Origin: Clostridiales bacterium
Lineage (GTDB): Bacteria > Bacillota > Clostridia > Saccharofermentanales > Saccharofermentanaceae
Length of the DNA: 64,000 nt
Direction: 5' to 3'
Assembly (NCBI GenBank): GCA_017428545.1
Contig: JAFRQR010000020.1
Coordinates: forward strand, 1-64,000
Shown: one piece after another, positions 54,029-62,981 of the stretch
Position numbering within the stretch: position 1 is the stretch's first letter
How the letters are laid out: each line of letters begins with the position of its first letter
Translations under genes and position numbers: made by a program
Notes under the pieces: model-generated
The model's input: the letters and a program-made list of their open reading frames with translations, nothing else
What the model was told of the DNA's origin: nothing
The model's database searches: none

Positions 54029-54616
54029 TCAGCCGAAGTATCTGTCGAGAAGTCCCTTCAGTGCTTTTCCGTGACGAGCCTCATCTCTTGCCATCTCGTG
54101 GACGGTGTCATGGATCGCATCCAGGTTATTCTTCTTTGCACAGGTTGCGAGTTCTGTCTTACCTGCTGTTGCGCCGAATTCACAGTCCACACGCCACTTG
54201 AGGTTTGCCTTCGTATCTGCTTTCATGTTCGGCTCCAGATCCTCACCGAGGAGCTCTGCAAACTTCGCTGCGTGCTCTGCCTCTTCAAAAGCTGCCTTTT
54301 CCCAGTAAAGTCCGATCTCCGGATAACCCTCGCGATGTGCGATACGGGCCATGCAAAGATACATGCCGACCTCGGAGCACTCACCGGTGAAGTTTGCCTT
54401 GAGCTGGTCGAAGATGTACTTCTTATCCTCCTCGGAAATGTCCGGATTATTCTTTACGGTCTTTGCATAAACGCCGAACTCATGCTCAGCGGCAAGACCC
54501 ATATCTTCTTCCATCTTCTTAAATGCAGCCTTCTTTGCCTTACAAACCGGGCACTCATCCGGTGCATCAGGTCCTTCATAAACGTAACCACATACAGAAC
54601 ATACAAACTTTGTCAT
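54029..54616 (-). CDS. Reverse rubrerythrin
   Basis: The start at 54616 ([15 protein letters not shown]) gives 195 residues; the longer frame overlaps the PerR gene. The rubredoxin centre is first (Cys6, Cys9, Cys22, Cys25) and the ferritin-like diiron domain follows ([50 protein letters not shown]). This reversed order is the form in Clostridium acetobutylicum. It reduces hydrogen peroxide, and O2 in some systems. PerR lies directly upstream and should control it. Confidence 0.94.
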   Translation of the reverse strand: MTKFVCSVCGYVYEGPDAPDECPVCKAKKAAFKKMEEDMGLAAEHEFGVYAKTVKNNPDISEEDKKYIFDQLKANFTGECSEVGMYLCMARIAHREGYPEIGLYWEKAAFEEAEHAAKFAELLGEDLEPNMKADTKANLKWRVDCEFGATAGKTELATCAKKNNLDAIHDTVHEMARDEARHGKALKGLLDRYFG

Positions 54617-54690
54617 AATCGATACTCCTTGTCTAAATAGAATTTTTGATGAAACGTTATCGCATTCTCCGGCAAAAGCACCTGCCGGGA

Positions 54691-55089
54691 TCACGCGCCG
54701 CGCTCCGCTTTCAACTTTGCGCACTCCGGGCACAGTCCGTCGAACTGAAGTGAATATCCCGTGATCTTGTAGCCGGAAGTATCAGAGAGCATATCGACCA
54801 ATTCCTCCACCGGCATCGCGACATCCGCGACTTTACCGCATTCACTGCAATGCACGTGATAGTGCGGGAAGGTCTGGTGGTCGAAATGATCGGCTCCGTT
54901 GTTGATGCGGATGCGGAGAGCCTCGCCCGAATCGGCGAGCTTATTGAGGATACGGTATACGGTGGCACGGGAAATTGACGGATAGGCGCTCTGCACTTCC
55001 GTGACGACTTCGTCAGCGGTCGGGTGATTGGCCATATGGATCAATGTCTCATGAACGATCCTTTTTTGAAGCGTATTCCTTTCCTGCAT
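54691..55089 (-). CDS. perR: Fur-family peroxide regulator, PerR-like
   Basis: The start at 55089 ([16 protein letters not shown]) follows AAGGAG and gives 132 residues. The winged helix is at about 15-75 ([34 protein letters not shown]). [20 protein letters not shown] (about 86-105) carries metal ligands and the first Cys pair; LCPECAKL is the second pair for structural zinc. Asp and His at the regulatory site support PerR over Fur, with the rubrerythrin and flavodiiron genes downstream as natural targets. The assignment within the Fur family is inferred. Confidence 0.82.
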   Translation of the reverse strand: MQERNTLQKRIVHETLIHMANHPTADEVVTEVQSAYPSISRATVYRILNKLADSGEALRIRINNGADHFDHQTFPHYHVHCSECGKVADVAMPVEELVDMLSDTSGYKITGYSLQFDGLCPECAKLKAERGA

Positions 55090-55181
55090 CCTTAAAAACT
55101 CCTTTGCTTTACGGGTTACAGATAATAGAAGATCCACTTTGAGGACAGCGGTATTTGCGTCCAAGTGCTTTTCTACTATTG

Positions 55182-55210
55182 ATAATAAGTCCTAATAAGG
55201 ATATTGTCAA
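55182..55210 (-). promoter_or_regulatory. Promoter of the PerR-rubrerythrin transcript
   Basis: On the minus strand TTGACA (55205-55210) and TATTAT (55182-55187) are 17 bases apart. CTTATTA occurs twice at a 10-bp pitch across the spacer and -10 box. This could be a PerR site, although it is a direct repeat and not the usual TTATAAT inverted repeat. Confidence 0.65.
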
Positions 55211-55238
55211 GGATATTTCTTAAAAACGACTTACAAAA

Positions 55239-56861
55239 TTATCCGAGCACAACGATTGCCGAAAACAGACTGTTTTCGAAGGTCAGGTCGAGCTTATATC
55301 CCAGAAGCTGCAGATCGTTATCGGCAATGGAAAGTCCCAATCCGCTGCCCTTATTCGAACGGGAGGATTCCCCTTTAACGAAAGGCTTTTTCAGTTCGGA
55401 AAGATTTTTGATCTCGCCGGAATAGCGGTTGCTGATCGTGATCGTCTTCTCGGAAAGAACGACTTTCACTTCACTTCTTTCATCGGCATATCGGGCACAA
55501 TTCGAAAGCAGGTTTTCGATCGCCTGGCAAAAGAGCTTCGGGTCTGTTTTTCGTGACGGCGTATCTCCGCTTAAAGAAACAGTGATCTCTTTTTGCGTGA
55601 AAAGATCTCTATACTTATCGACACACTTATTTACGAGTTCAGAGATATCCGTCTCCTTCGAAAGGATCTTTCCCCCGCCGCCTTCGCTCTTGGAAAACTG
55701 GAGGATCCCCTCCACCATATCATTCATCTCATTGACATTCTCGCGGATCTTTTTGGCATATTCCGCATTTTTATTTCCGTTTTCCGGATTCTCGGAACTG
55801 TCAGACTCTTCTTTCAAAAGACCTTCTTCCAGACTCTCCGCATAAGCAGAGATCGTTGCGAGCGGCGTTTTCAGATCGTGCGCCATCGCTTCGGTGGTCT
55901 TCTTTCTGTACTCGAAAACAGAATAGACAGCCTTTTTCCTGAAATAGATGATCAATGCGATCACGATCGAAGCAACAAGACCGATCAAAAGCGCGATACC
56001 CGTCGCTTTCCATCGCATAATCGGGAAAAGCTCCGAAACGGAACGTTCGTGATAATCCGTGTACCGGATCGACCATTCAGTCTCATCCAGCCCTTCATAA
56101 GGATACGACTCTGTATTAATATCATAAATGCCGGTCTCCGGATTCAGGGACGAATAATAGACTTTGTTCATATTCTCGTCCTTCTCATCAAATATCTTCT
56201 CGGAAAGCCATAAAAACTTAAACTGTGAAAAAGAAATGGTATAACCCTGCATATCCTCCGGCGTGCAGTTGATCCTGGCAATTTGCTCGGCTTCAAGAGT
56301 ATACGGCGAAGTCAGGATACGTACCCATCCGGGAACAAAGAGATGCGTTTCCTTATTGATATAGATAGTTTCAATATCATAAAAATTCCCGGCCTCGACA
56401 TATTCCCGGATCGGCTCAAGATATGAAACATCTGCCAGATAGTAATTATACGGAAACCAGCTTCCTTCCGCAGATCTGTCTAAGCCGAAGACACAAGAGA
56501 GCGCATCGTACGAGTCGAAGAGCTTTTTGTCTTTTAGATAGATCTCGGCATATGCATGCGAATCCCCGATACACAATTGGGCCATGATCCATCTGGCCTC
56601 AAGACACCGCATATCGTAATTCTCATACGGGTTGATCGCGAGTTCATCTAATACAGCACTAAGATCCGTAATCTTATCATCAAAGTACCTTCTGTCCTCA
56701 TTATTTATTTTATTCTTCTCCCGGACCAGGTAATACTGCGCGCCAAGAAGCGAAAGAACGATCATGAGTACCAGAACCATCGCGTACAGCTTGGGAAATG
56801 ACGGTTTTTCGATCGTCTTCATTTTCTTATCCGTTGTTTTTTTCAAATGCAGCAGTCTCAA
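55239..56861 (-). CDS. Sensor histidine kinase with a large extracellular domain
   Basis: A 540-residue kinase. Membrane segments at about 25-47 (LYAMVLVLMIVLSLLGAQYYLV) and 285-308 (GIALLIGLVASIVIALIIYF) bracket a roughly 235-residue outside domain that I do not recognise. The phospho-acceptor His lies in AMAHDLKTPLATISAYAESLEEG (about 330), followed by SNCARYADERSEV and KGSGLGLSIADNDLQLLG. The start shown is a TTG with AGAGGAG upstream; an ATG at 56822 is an alternative. It follows its regulator gene by 17 bp. Confidence 0.88.
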   Translation of the reverse strand: MRLLHLKKTTDKKMKTIEKPSFPKLYAMVLVLMIVLSLLGAQYYLVREKNKINNEDRRYFDDKITDLSAVLDELAINPYENYDMRCLEARWIMAQLCIGDSHAYAEIYLKDKKLFDSYDALSCVFGLDRSAEGSWFPYNYYLADVSYLEPIREYVEAGNFYDIETIYINKETHLFVPGWVRILTSPYTLEAEQIARINCTPEDMQGYTISFSQFKFLWLSEKIFDEKDENMNKVYYSSLNPETGIYDINTESYPYEGLDETEWSIRYTDYHERSVSELFPIMRWKATGIALLIGLVASIVIALIIYFRKKAVYSVFEYRKKTTEAMAHDLKTPLATISAYAESLEEGLLKEESDSSENPENGNKNAEYAKKIRENVNEMNDMVEGILQFSKSEGGGGKILSKETDISELVNKCVDKYRDLFTQKEITVSLSGDTPSRKTDPKLFCQAIENLLSNCARYADERSEVKVVLSEKTITISNRYSGEIKNLSELKKPFVKGESSRSNKGSGLGLSIADNDLQLLGYKLDLTFENSLFSAIVVLG

Positions 56862-56878
56862 TTCGTCCGCTTCTCCTC

Positions 56879-57553
56879 TTATGCCGTGATCTTATAGCCG
56901 CCGCCGATCACGGTCTTGATCGCGCCGCCGTTGCTTCCGAGTTTCTTTCGAAGTTTCTTGATATGGGAATCCACGACCCGGTCGCTTCCGTCAAATCCGG
57001 CGCCCCACACCAGATCCAGAAGCCGCTCTCTTCCAAGAACATGGTCTTTATTTTCCAGAAGCACTTTCAAAAGGAGATATTCCTTCGGGGGCAGGAGCAC
57101 TTCTTCTCCGTCGGTCGTCACCTCCATGCGAAGCGGATCCAGACGGATCGCACCGCAGGAAAGGCACTGTGTATCCTCGGGGTCGGTGTTTTTCGCGCGG
57201 GCAAGAAGTGCCAGACACTTCGCGTAAAGCACCTTCAAAGAAAACGGTTTGACCATGTATTCATCCGCGCCGAGCGCATAGCCCTTAAGGATATTGTCCT
57301 CGTTGCCGAGTGCCGTCAAAAAGACGATCGGACAGCTGCTTTTCCTTCGGAGGATACGGCAGATGTCAAAGCCGGAAAGACCCGGCATCATGATGTCCAG
57401 GATCGCAATATCGTATTCATTGGACTCCACGAATTTCATGCCTTCGATGCCGTCTTTTGCGGCGTCCACGTCAAAAGCACCTGTCCCCTTGAAATAGTCG
57501 GCGATCAGTTCGCGCAGCTGCTGCGCATCTTCCACGATCAAGATCCTGCTCAT
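56879..57553 (-). CDS. OmpR-family response regulator
   Basis: A 224-residue regulator: Asp53 (IAILDIMMPG) is the expected phosphorylation site, with VFLTALG and YMVKPFS as switch positions, and a winged-helix domain (LPPKEYLLLKVLLENKDHVLGRERLLDLVWG; RVVDSHIKKLRKKLG). The sensor kinase follows on the same strand. Three TGTGTCCT repeats lie directly upstream (57593-57622), which suggests control of its own promoter. Confidence 0.93.
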   Translation of the reverse strand: MSRILIVEDAQQLRELIADYFKGTGAFDVDAAKDGIEGMKFVESNEYDIAILDIMMPGLSGFDICRILRRKSSCPIVFLTALGNEDNILKGYALGADEYMVKPFSLKVLYAKCLALLARAKNTDPEDTQCLSCGAIRLDPLRMEVTTDGEEVLLPPKEYLLLKVLLENKDHVLGRERLLDLVWGAGFDGSDRVVDSHIKKLRKKLGSNGGAIKTVIGGGYKITA

Positions 57554-57592
57554 CTGAAAAATACCTCCATGGTCACAGGATACAAGACCGCT

Positions 57593-57622
57593 GTGTCCTT
57601 CTTGTGTCCTTCCTGTGTCCTG
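57593..57622. promoter_or_regulatory. Three direct repeats upstream of the OmpR-type regulator
   Basis: TGTGTCCT occurs at 57593-57600, 57604-57611 and 57615-57622, an exact 11-bp pitch. OmpR/PhoB-type regulators usually bind direct repeats at this pitch. The repeats fill the 71-bp gap between the GGDEF/EAL gene and the regulator gene. A TCACAGGATAC near 57574 may be a further, inverted half site. Confidence 0.6.
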
Positions 57623-57624
57623 CC

Positions 57625-60339
57625 TTACGAAACCGACCGCTGATAAATGATCGAAGAATGCTTTCGGATCGAGTCGGCGATCCGGGAATCGATCGACTGG
57701 ATCATCTCTTTTTCAGGACGGGCCGTGAAATAGCCCTGTACCAGATCTGCGCCGAGCTGGATCACGATACGCAGTTCCTCCTCGGATTCCACGCCTTCGG
57801 CCAGCGCCTTGATCCCGTTATCGTGCGAGAACTCGATGATGTCACGAACGAAATGCTGTTTCTGCGGGCTGTCTTCGATTCCCGAAAGAAGCGCGCGGTC
57901 GATCTTTACGTAGTCCGGTTCATATCTTAAGAGGTTCGAAACATTGGAGTATCCGGTGCCGTAGTCATCAACGGCCGTCTTAATGCCCATCTTCTCGTAT
58001 GTCTTTTTCATCATGCGCAAGGACTCATCCGAGACCTCGGAATGCTCGGTCAGTTCGACGACGATGGAATCCGGATGCTCGGATACATAGGTTTCGAGGA
58101 CCGAGATATCGTCTTCCTTCAGAAGATTTCCCGGGATCGAGTTGATAAAGATCTTCTTGCCGCCCGTAAGTTTTCCGGTATTCTTTTTCATCGTGGAAAT
58201 GACGTTATTGAAGGTTGCTTTTTCCACATCGTAAAGACGGTCATAATACTCCGCGTAACGAAGCACATCCAGCGGAGACAGAGGCTGCGCCACATCGGCG
58301 CGCATCAGTGCCTCGTAACCATAGATCCTTGCGGTCTTCACTTCAATGATCGGCTGGAAGTGATAAACGATCTTGTTGTCATCGAGAATACTGCTGACCA
58401 CGCGTGCGTCACGCAGCTCTTCCTCGGTGAGATCGCGCTTTTCGAAAAGTTTTCTGGCATTGGCCTTATCGGTATTTTTCTTACTGATCGCCATGTTGAC
58501 CAGACGCTCGAGTTCTTCGGAGTTCTCGGGACTTCCGCTCTGGATCCCGTAGAATAGTTCGATGCTGTACGGCGCATCAGAATCGGCGATCCGCTCGTCG
58601 ATCATCGTCATGAGCCGGTCCTTTTCGGAAAGCATCTCGGCCACATCCGGATCTCTCGAAATACGAAGCGCGACCATCTCGTCGTTGCCGACACGGAAGC
58701 AAAGACAGTTTCTGGATGAGAATACTTTTTCCAGCGCGCTCGCCGTGCATATGATGACGTTATCGGCTTCTTTTCGGCCGTACTTGTTATTGATCATCGA
58801 GAAGTCCTTGACATCGATCGCCAGCGCACTGATATGTCCGCCGTTGTTATGCATCAGGTGCAGAAGCGTTTCGGAACGCTCGAGGAATCCCCTGTAGTTC
58901 AAAAGGCCGGTCATGCTGTCGGTCGTTACGACGGTCTTGGCGATCTTGCTGCTGCCGATCAGCGCATCCGAACGCTTGTAGCATTCGATACCGCGGCTGA
59001 CGCTCTTGAGCCACGCACGATATTCATGCGTGATCACCTTTCCCTTATCCCCGTAGCTGATCGCCGCATATCCGAAAACACTGTCCTGATAGTAAAGCGG
59101 CATGAAGCAGTACGCGGCCGGTTTTTCCCTCGCCTCGTAAAGCTCCGGAAGCATCTCGTCTTTATTGAAATACGTATCCGTCAGGATATGGTCGATCTTT
59201 TCTCCGCCGTTCCCGCACTGGATCACGTGCATGAGTTTGTCCTCAAATCCGGGACCCGCTTCTCCGAGCTTCGGATTCAAAACAAGATTGAAGCTGTCAT
59301 ATCCGCTGATATAGCCGAGGGAAACAAAGATCGTACTGATCAGGCCCGTAAAGGAAGACTGTTCGAGCAGATCCTCATCCATGTGATTCAGAGGAGAAAA
59401 CATGGAAGACAGGGAAAGATCCGTATCCCAGGTATCTCTTCTTATATATTCGGGTTGTGCACTCTCACAGCTGCATCCGCAGGATTCGCCGATAAAGAGT
59501 TCCGGCTCACTTTCGATCATCTCCGGCTCCCGGCCGTTGAGATACGCGTCGATCACGATTGCCGCATTTCTTCCCAGGATCCTTGCATCGAGCTTGGCCG
59601 AGGTCACCGGGATCGGCGCGTGCTGTCCTTCTTCATTTCCGTCACAGCTGACGATGGCAATATCTTCCGGGATCGACAATCCCTTTTCCGTGAGTTTTTT
59701 CGCAAGGCCCAAAGCCATGAAATCATTGGCGCAGGCCACGGCTTCCGGAAGCTTTCCGTCTCTTCCCGTCAGGCTCTCCGCAAGGCTCTCGCCGCTGGTA
59801 TACCAGAAATCGCCGTAGAAGATCTTATCTTCATCGATCCGGATACAGTGATCGGTGAGCGCATCTTTATATGCATTCAGGCGGATGATCGAATGCGGGT
59901 GCCAGGACTTGCCGGTCAAAAAGGCGATATCGCGGATACCGTGTTCTTCGATCAGATGGTTGATGACGGCTTTTGCCGGATTGTAGTTATCGATATGAAC
60001 GGACGGGAAATAATCACTGTCCTTATCTATGAAAAGCACCTTTCCCCGGTATTCTTCGCGAAGGCGCTTTTCGATCTTCTTCATGACACCTTCGGTCTGG
60101 ATCGTATCGGCCATGACCACAACGGCATCGAACTTGTCAAAAGACACCATATCAAAGATCGACGATTCACCGATGCAGCGTGCGGGGGAGTTCTGGTACT
60201 TGATGTACATGGCGAACATACAAACGTCGTAATCCCTTGAAAATGCTTCTTTCAGGAAGCCTTTCAGGAACCGTTCGTGGTAGAATTCTTCGGGCTGTCC
60301 GAGCAGGACGGCGATTCTTTTACGACATGAGTTCTGCAT
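57625..60339 (-). CDS. LacI-type sensor protein with degenerate GGDEF and EAL domains
   Basis: A 904-residue protein. Residues about 8-290 are a LacI/ribose-binding-type periplasmic-binding fold without the DNA-binding head (KRIAVLLGQPEEF; AVACANDFMALGLAKKL). There is no signal peptide, so it is cytoplasmic. A GAF-like region follows (about 320-470). The GGDEF fold has GNDEM at about 552-556 and so should be inactive as a cyclase. The EAL domain keeps YEALMR (about 675), DDYGTGYSN, KIDRALL and ALAEGVES, consistent with cyclic di-GMP hydrolysis. Sugar-type ligand binding probably controls the output. It is a single gene, upstream of the two-component pair on the same strand. Confidence 0.9.
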   Translation of the reverse strand: MQNSCRKRIAVLLGQPEEFYHERFLKGFLKEAFSRDYDVCMFAMYIKYQNSPARCIGESSIFDMVSFDKFDAVVVMADTIQTEGVMKKIEKRLREEYRGKVLFIDKDSDYFPSVHIDNYNPAKAVINHLIEEHGIRDIAFLTGKSWHPHSIIRLNAYKDALTDHCIRIDEDKIFYGDFWYTSGESLAESLTGRDGKLPEAVACANDFMALGLAKKLTEKGLSIPEDIAIVSCDGNEEGQHAPIPVTSAKLDARILGRNAAIVIDAYLNGREPEMIESEPELFIGESCGCSCESAQPEYIRRDTWDTDLSLSSMFSPLNHMDEDLLEQSSFTGLISTIFVSLGYISGYDSFNLVLNPKLGEAGPGFEDKLMHVIQCGNGGEKIDHILTDTYFNKDEMLPELYEAREKPAAYCFMPLYYQDSVFGYAAISYGDKGKVITHEYRAWLKSVSRGIECYKRSDALIGSSKIAKTVVTTDSMTGLLNYRGFLERSETLLHLMHNNGGHISALAIDVKDFSMINNKYGRKEADNVIICTASALEKVFSSRNCLCFRVGNDEMVALRISRDPDVAEMLSEKDRLMTMIDERIADSDAPYSIELFYGIQSGSPENSEELERLVNMAISKKNTDKANARKLFEKRDLTEEELRDARVVSSILDDNKIVYHFQPIIEVKTARIYGYEALMRADVAQPLSPLDVLRYAEYYDRLYDVEKATFNNVISTMKKNTGKLTGGKKIFINSIPGNLLKEDDISVLETYVSEHPDSIVVELTEHSEVSDESLRMMKKTYEKMGIKTAVDDYGTGYSNVSNLLRYEPDYVKIDRALLSGIEDSPQKQHFVRDIIEFSHDNGIKALAEGVESEEELRIVIQLGADLVQGYFTARPEKEMIQSIDSRIADSIRKHSSIIYQRSVS

Positions 60340-60412
60340 GAATACATATTAAAACAAATTTGAGAAAACCTCAATTAAAGATACGAGAATTCACATTTCA
60401 TTTTCAATATAC

Positions 60413-61423
60413 TCAATGAGTTATTTCTGCCGTTTCCTTTTCGATCAGATCCTTGAGGTAAGTGAGCATCTGTCTCTCGTAGTTTCTCTCTTCCTCACCA
60501 AACAGAGGGTCTTCGACAGTAAGTGCCTCAAAGCCCTGTTCGATGCACTTTTCCGTTTTTTCTATATCCTTTAGGACGAAGTACGAAAAATAGGCAAGTT
60601 TCCTTCTTCCGTTACAATCCATGTCTTCTTCGATCTCTTTTTCCGACTTCTCGTAATACTCTCTTGCTTTTACCGGATCTTTCTGGCGGAAAGCATAGTA
60701 ATCCATCAGATTTGAGTTTTTGGAAAAACGGCCGGACGGAGCAAGTTTCATATCATTCAGAAGACCCATCTCCAGCGCGCATGTGGATATTCCGAAAAGG
60801 TCGTTTTCGAACGAGCACTTGCGATAACGCATATCCAGATACATCAGTTTTTCCGGCTCGGTAGGATTCATATACATAACTTCCGAAAGGGGCGGAAGAT
60901 CTATGCCTTGATAGGAACCGGTATGCTCTCTGTCGAGCAGTTTTTCCTGAAGGAAGGCATGGAAAGTATTCTTTACTGTGTTCGCTTTGACCACCATAAA
61001 GATGAGCATAACAGAGAAACCGAAAAATCCGGCGCAAACTCCCCAGACAACACTTCTGAAGAACCCGTCAGAAAGAGATCTCCATTTCATAAAGGAAAGC
61101 AGAAGCATAATTGATGCCAGGATGAAACTAATGCCTGTGCTGACAAGATCCATGATTTTCAATCTTTTCTTCGAGACTTTCGAAAGATCCAGGAACAGAT
61201 GCGGGGCAAAAACGAATTTAGATGTCTTAAACCTTAATCGCCCCTGCTTATCGCCTTTTGCGTACAGGTCTCTTTCCAGACGGAACCACAGGATATCCCA
61301 GCGCCGGAATTCGGCACCGGATGGGATCAAGGCGTCGGCAAGAAATACCTGCATAATGATAAAGCACACTTCCAGTATCACTATACCTACGCAAAAACTG
61401 ACCAGAATAGCAAGAAGATCCAA
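60413..61423 (-). CDS. Membrane protein of unknown function with helical C-terminal region
   Basis: Membrane segments lie near the start (LLAILVSFCVGIVILEVCFIIMQVF) and as a pair near residues 97-150 (LVSTGISFILASIMLLLSF; VVWGVCAGFFGFSVMLIFMVV). The last 170 residues are helical and may form TPR-like hairpins (DPVKAREYYEKSEKEIEED). The longest frame starts at an ATG at 61459, but that lies inside the -10 box of a good promoter (TTGACA, 17 bp, TAATGT). I prefer the TTG at 61423, eight bases after GGGGG. It is divergent from the SPFH gene. Confidence 0.65.
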   Translation of the reverse strand: MDLLAILVSFCVGIVILEVCFIIMQVFLADALIPSGAEFRRWDILWFRLERDLYAKGDKQGRLRFKTSKFVFAPHLFLDLSKVSKKRLKIMDLVSTGISFILASIMLLLSFMKWRSLSDGFFRSVVWGVCAGFFGFSVMLIFMVVKANTVKNTFHAFLQEKLLDREHTGSYQGIDLPPLSEVMYMNPTEPEKLMYLDMRYRKCSFENDLFGISTCALEMGLLNDMKLAPSGRFSKNSNLMDYYAFRQKDPVKAREYYEKSEKEIEEDMDCNGRRKLAYFSYFVLKDIEKTEKCIEQGFEALTVEDPLFGEEERNYERQMLTYLKDLIEKETAEITH

Positions 61424-61455
61424 ATGAATTACCCCCGATACCTCTCTTTTCATCC

Positions 61456-61484
61456 ACATTAATCAAAGTGGGAAAGTCTGTCAA
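61456..61484 (-). promoter_or_regulatory. Promoter of the 60413 membrane protein gene
   Basis: On the minus strand TTGACA (61479-61484) and TAATGT (61456-61461) lie 17 bases apart. It is back to back with the SPFH promoter, with only nine bases between the two -35 boxes. Confidence 0.65.
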
Positions 61485-61493
61485 GGAATACTA

Positions 61494-61522
61494 TTGACAG
61501 CGGACAAATACGGGAGTAGTAT
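61494..61522 (+). promoter_or_regulatory. Promoter of the SPFH gene
   Basis: TTGACA (61494-61499) and TAGTAT (61517-61522) are separated by 17 bases. Transcription should begin near 61529. Confidence 0.7.
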
Positions 61523-61530
61523 ATTCGTAA

Positions 61531-61549
61531 TGATATCAGTTTGATATCA
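61531..61549. promoter_or_regulatory. Paired TGATATCA palindromes at the SPFH transcription start
   Basis: The self-complementary octamer TGATATCA occurs at 61531-61538 and 61542-61549, exactly 11 bp apart, just downstream of the expected start of transcription. This is a likely operator, and the ribbon-helix-helix protein encoded at 62679 is a natural candidate to bind it. Confidence 0.55.
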
Positions 61550-61600
61550 CTTTGAATCATTCGCAGGCTTTCTGCCAAAATAAGAAATGAGGTCATCCTT

Positions 61601-62659
61601 ATGAAAGACAACACAAACATTCAAGAGAAAGTATTAAAGGGACGCCGCATCGGCGGTCTGATCCTTTTCCTTTACATCGTACTGACGATTGCTTCTATCG
61701 CAGGTACCATCTGGTGCGGCATCAATTCCGTTGGAGACACCCCACAGCCTCTTTGGCTCTTTATCATTTGCGTCGTATTCTTAAGCATCGGCTGGGTCCC
61801 GCTTCTCGGACTTAAGGTCTTAAAGCCGAACGAAGCACTTGTTCTTACTCTTTTCGGTAAGTATATTGGCACTTTGAAGGGCGACGGATTCTTCTTCGTT
61901 AACCCCTTCTGCACTGCATTCAACCCGGCCGCAGGCACACACCTCGGCCAGAGCGGTGATGTCTCTCCGAAAAGCACTTCTATCCTCGCAGCAGCTGCTG
62001 CAGCAAGCACGGGAGCTTCCGCCGCCTCCACCATGGAGATGGTCTCCAAGAAGATCTCTCTTAAGGTCATGACACTTTCCAACAGCAAGCAGAAAGTCAA
62101 CGACGTATTGGGCAACCCGGTCGAGATCGCCGTCGCGGTTATGTGGAAAGTTTCCGATACCGCTAAAGCAGTATTTAACGTAGACAACTTCAAAGAGTAC
62201 CTGTCCCTTCAGTGCGATACCGCAGTAAGAAATGTCGTTAAAGTTTATCCTTACGACGTAACCGATAACGTAGATACAACAGGTGACGGTGAAGCAGATG
62301 ACGGGTCCCTCAGAGGCTCCACCGAGATCGTTGCCAACCGTATCAAGGAAGAGATCCAGAGCAAAGTTACCGACGCAGGACTTGAGATCGTAGATGCACG
62401 TATCACCTATCTCGCTTATGCACCGGAGATCGCTGCTGCAATGCTTCAGAGACAGCAGGCTTCCGCGATCGTAGATGCAAGAAAGCTCATCGTGGATGGC
62501 GCAGTCGGCATGGTCGAAATGGCTCTGGAAAGATTGTCAGAGAAAAACACAGTCGAGCTGGACGAGGAGCGCAAGGCGGCAATGGTTTCTAACCTCCTGG
62601 TCGTACTGTGCGGCAATAAGGAAGCCCAGCCGGTAGTAAACTCCGGCAGCCTCTACTGA
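61601..62659 (+). CDS. SPFH/Band 7 domain membrane protein
   Basis: A 352-residue protein. Two membrane segments near residues 18-42 and 50-70 are followed by the SPFH domain ([30 protein letters not shown], about 77-106; [44 protein letters not shown]). A helical C-terminal part with [28 protein letters not shown] follows. An Ala/Ser-rich insert (about 125-145) interrupts the domain. SPFH proteins form membrane rings or microdomains. A ribbon-helix-helix gene follows 19 bp downstream, a pairing I have seen in other Firmicutes. Confidence 0.9.
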   Translation: MKDNTNIQEKVLKGRRIGGLILFLYIVLTIASIAGTIWCGINSVGDTPQPLWLFIICVVFLSIGWVPLLGLKVLKPNEALVLTLFGKYIGTLKGDGFFFVNPFCTAFNPAAGTHLGQSGDVSPKSTSILAAAAAASTGASAASTMEMVSKKISLKVMTLSNSKQKVNDVLGNPVEIAVAVMWKVSDTAKAVFNVDNFKEYLSLQCDTAVRNVVKVYPYDVTDNVDTTGDGEADDGSLRGSTEIVANRIKEEIQSKVTDAGLEIVDARITYLAYAPEIAAAMLQRQQASAIVDARKLIVDGAVGMVEMALERLSEKNTVELDEERKAAMVSNLLVVLCGNKEAQPVVNSGSLY

Positions 62660-62678
62660 TTCACGGGAGACAGGCGTT

Positions 62679-62876
62679 ATGGCTGAGAAAAAACAGGTCC
62701 CGCTCCGGCTTTCGGCGCAGCTTTATGACGCCATCGCCGCGTGGGCCGAGGACGACTTCCGTTCCGTCAACGGACAGATCGAGTACCTCCTGACCGAGTG
62801 CGTCAGGCAGAGAAAAAAGAATGGGAAATACGTGTCCGACGAGCTGGATAAGCCGCTCGATATCGACATCGGATAA
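62679..62876 (+). CDS. Ribbon-helix-helix (Arc-like) small protein
   Basis: A 65-residue protein: [41 protein letters not shown] has the strand-helix-helix pattern of Arc/MetJ DNA-binding proteins. It is encoded in the SPFH transcript with a terminator directly after it. GGGAGAC lies upstream of the ATG. It may repress the SPFH promoter through the TGATATCA pair. It could also be an adaptor with no DNA role. Confidence 0.8.
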   Translation: MAEKKQVPLRLSAQLYDAIAAWAEDDFRSVNGQIEYLLTECVRQRKKNGKYVSDELDKPLDIDIG

Positions 62877-62900
62877 GACCGATACAAACAAGAAAGACAC

Positions 62901-62955
62901 GGGGGCTGCCCGAAGCAGATTCATATCTCCTTCTCGGGCCGCCCCCACTTTTTTT
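62901..62955 (+). terminator. Intrinsic terminator of the SPFH operon
   Basis: GGGGGC-t-GCCCGA pairs with TCGGGC-c-GCCCCC (62901-62913 with 62934-62946), then ACTTTTTTT. Confidence 0.9.
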
Positions 62956-62981
62956 GTTTTGTCGTCAATAAAGCCTGTGCT

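Noticed and set aside
58834..60240. 468-residue open frame on the plus strand
   Set aside because: It is antisense to the LacI-sensor/GGDEF/EAL gene and has no recognisable domain.
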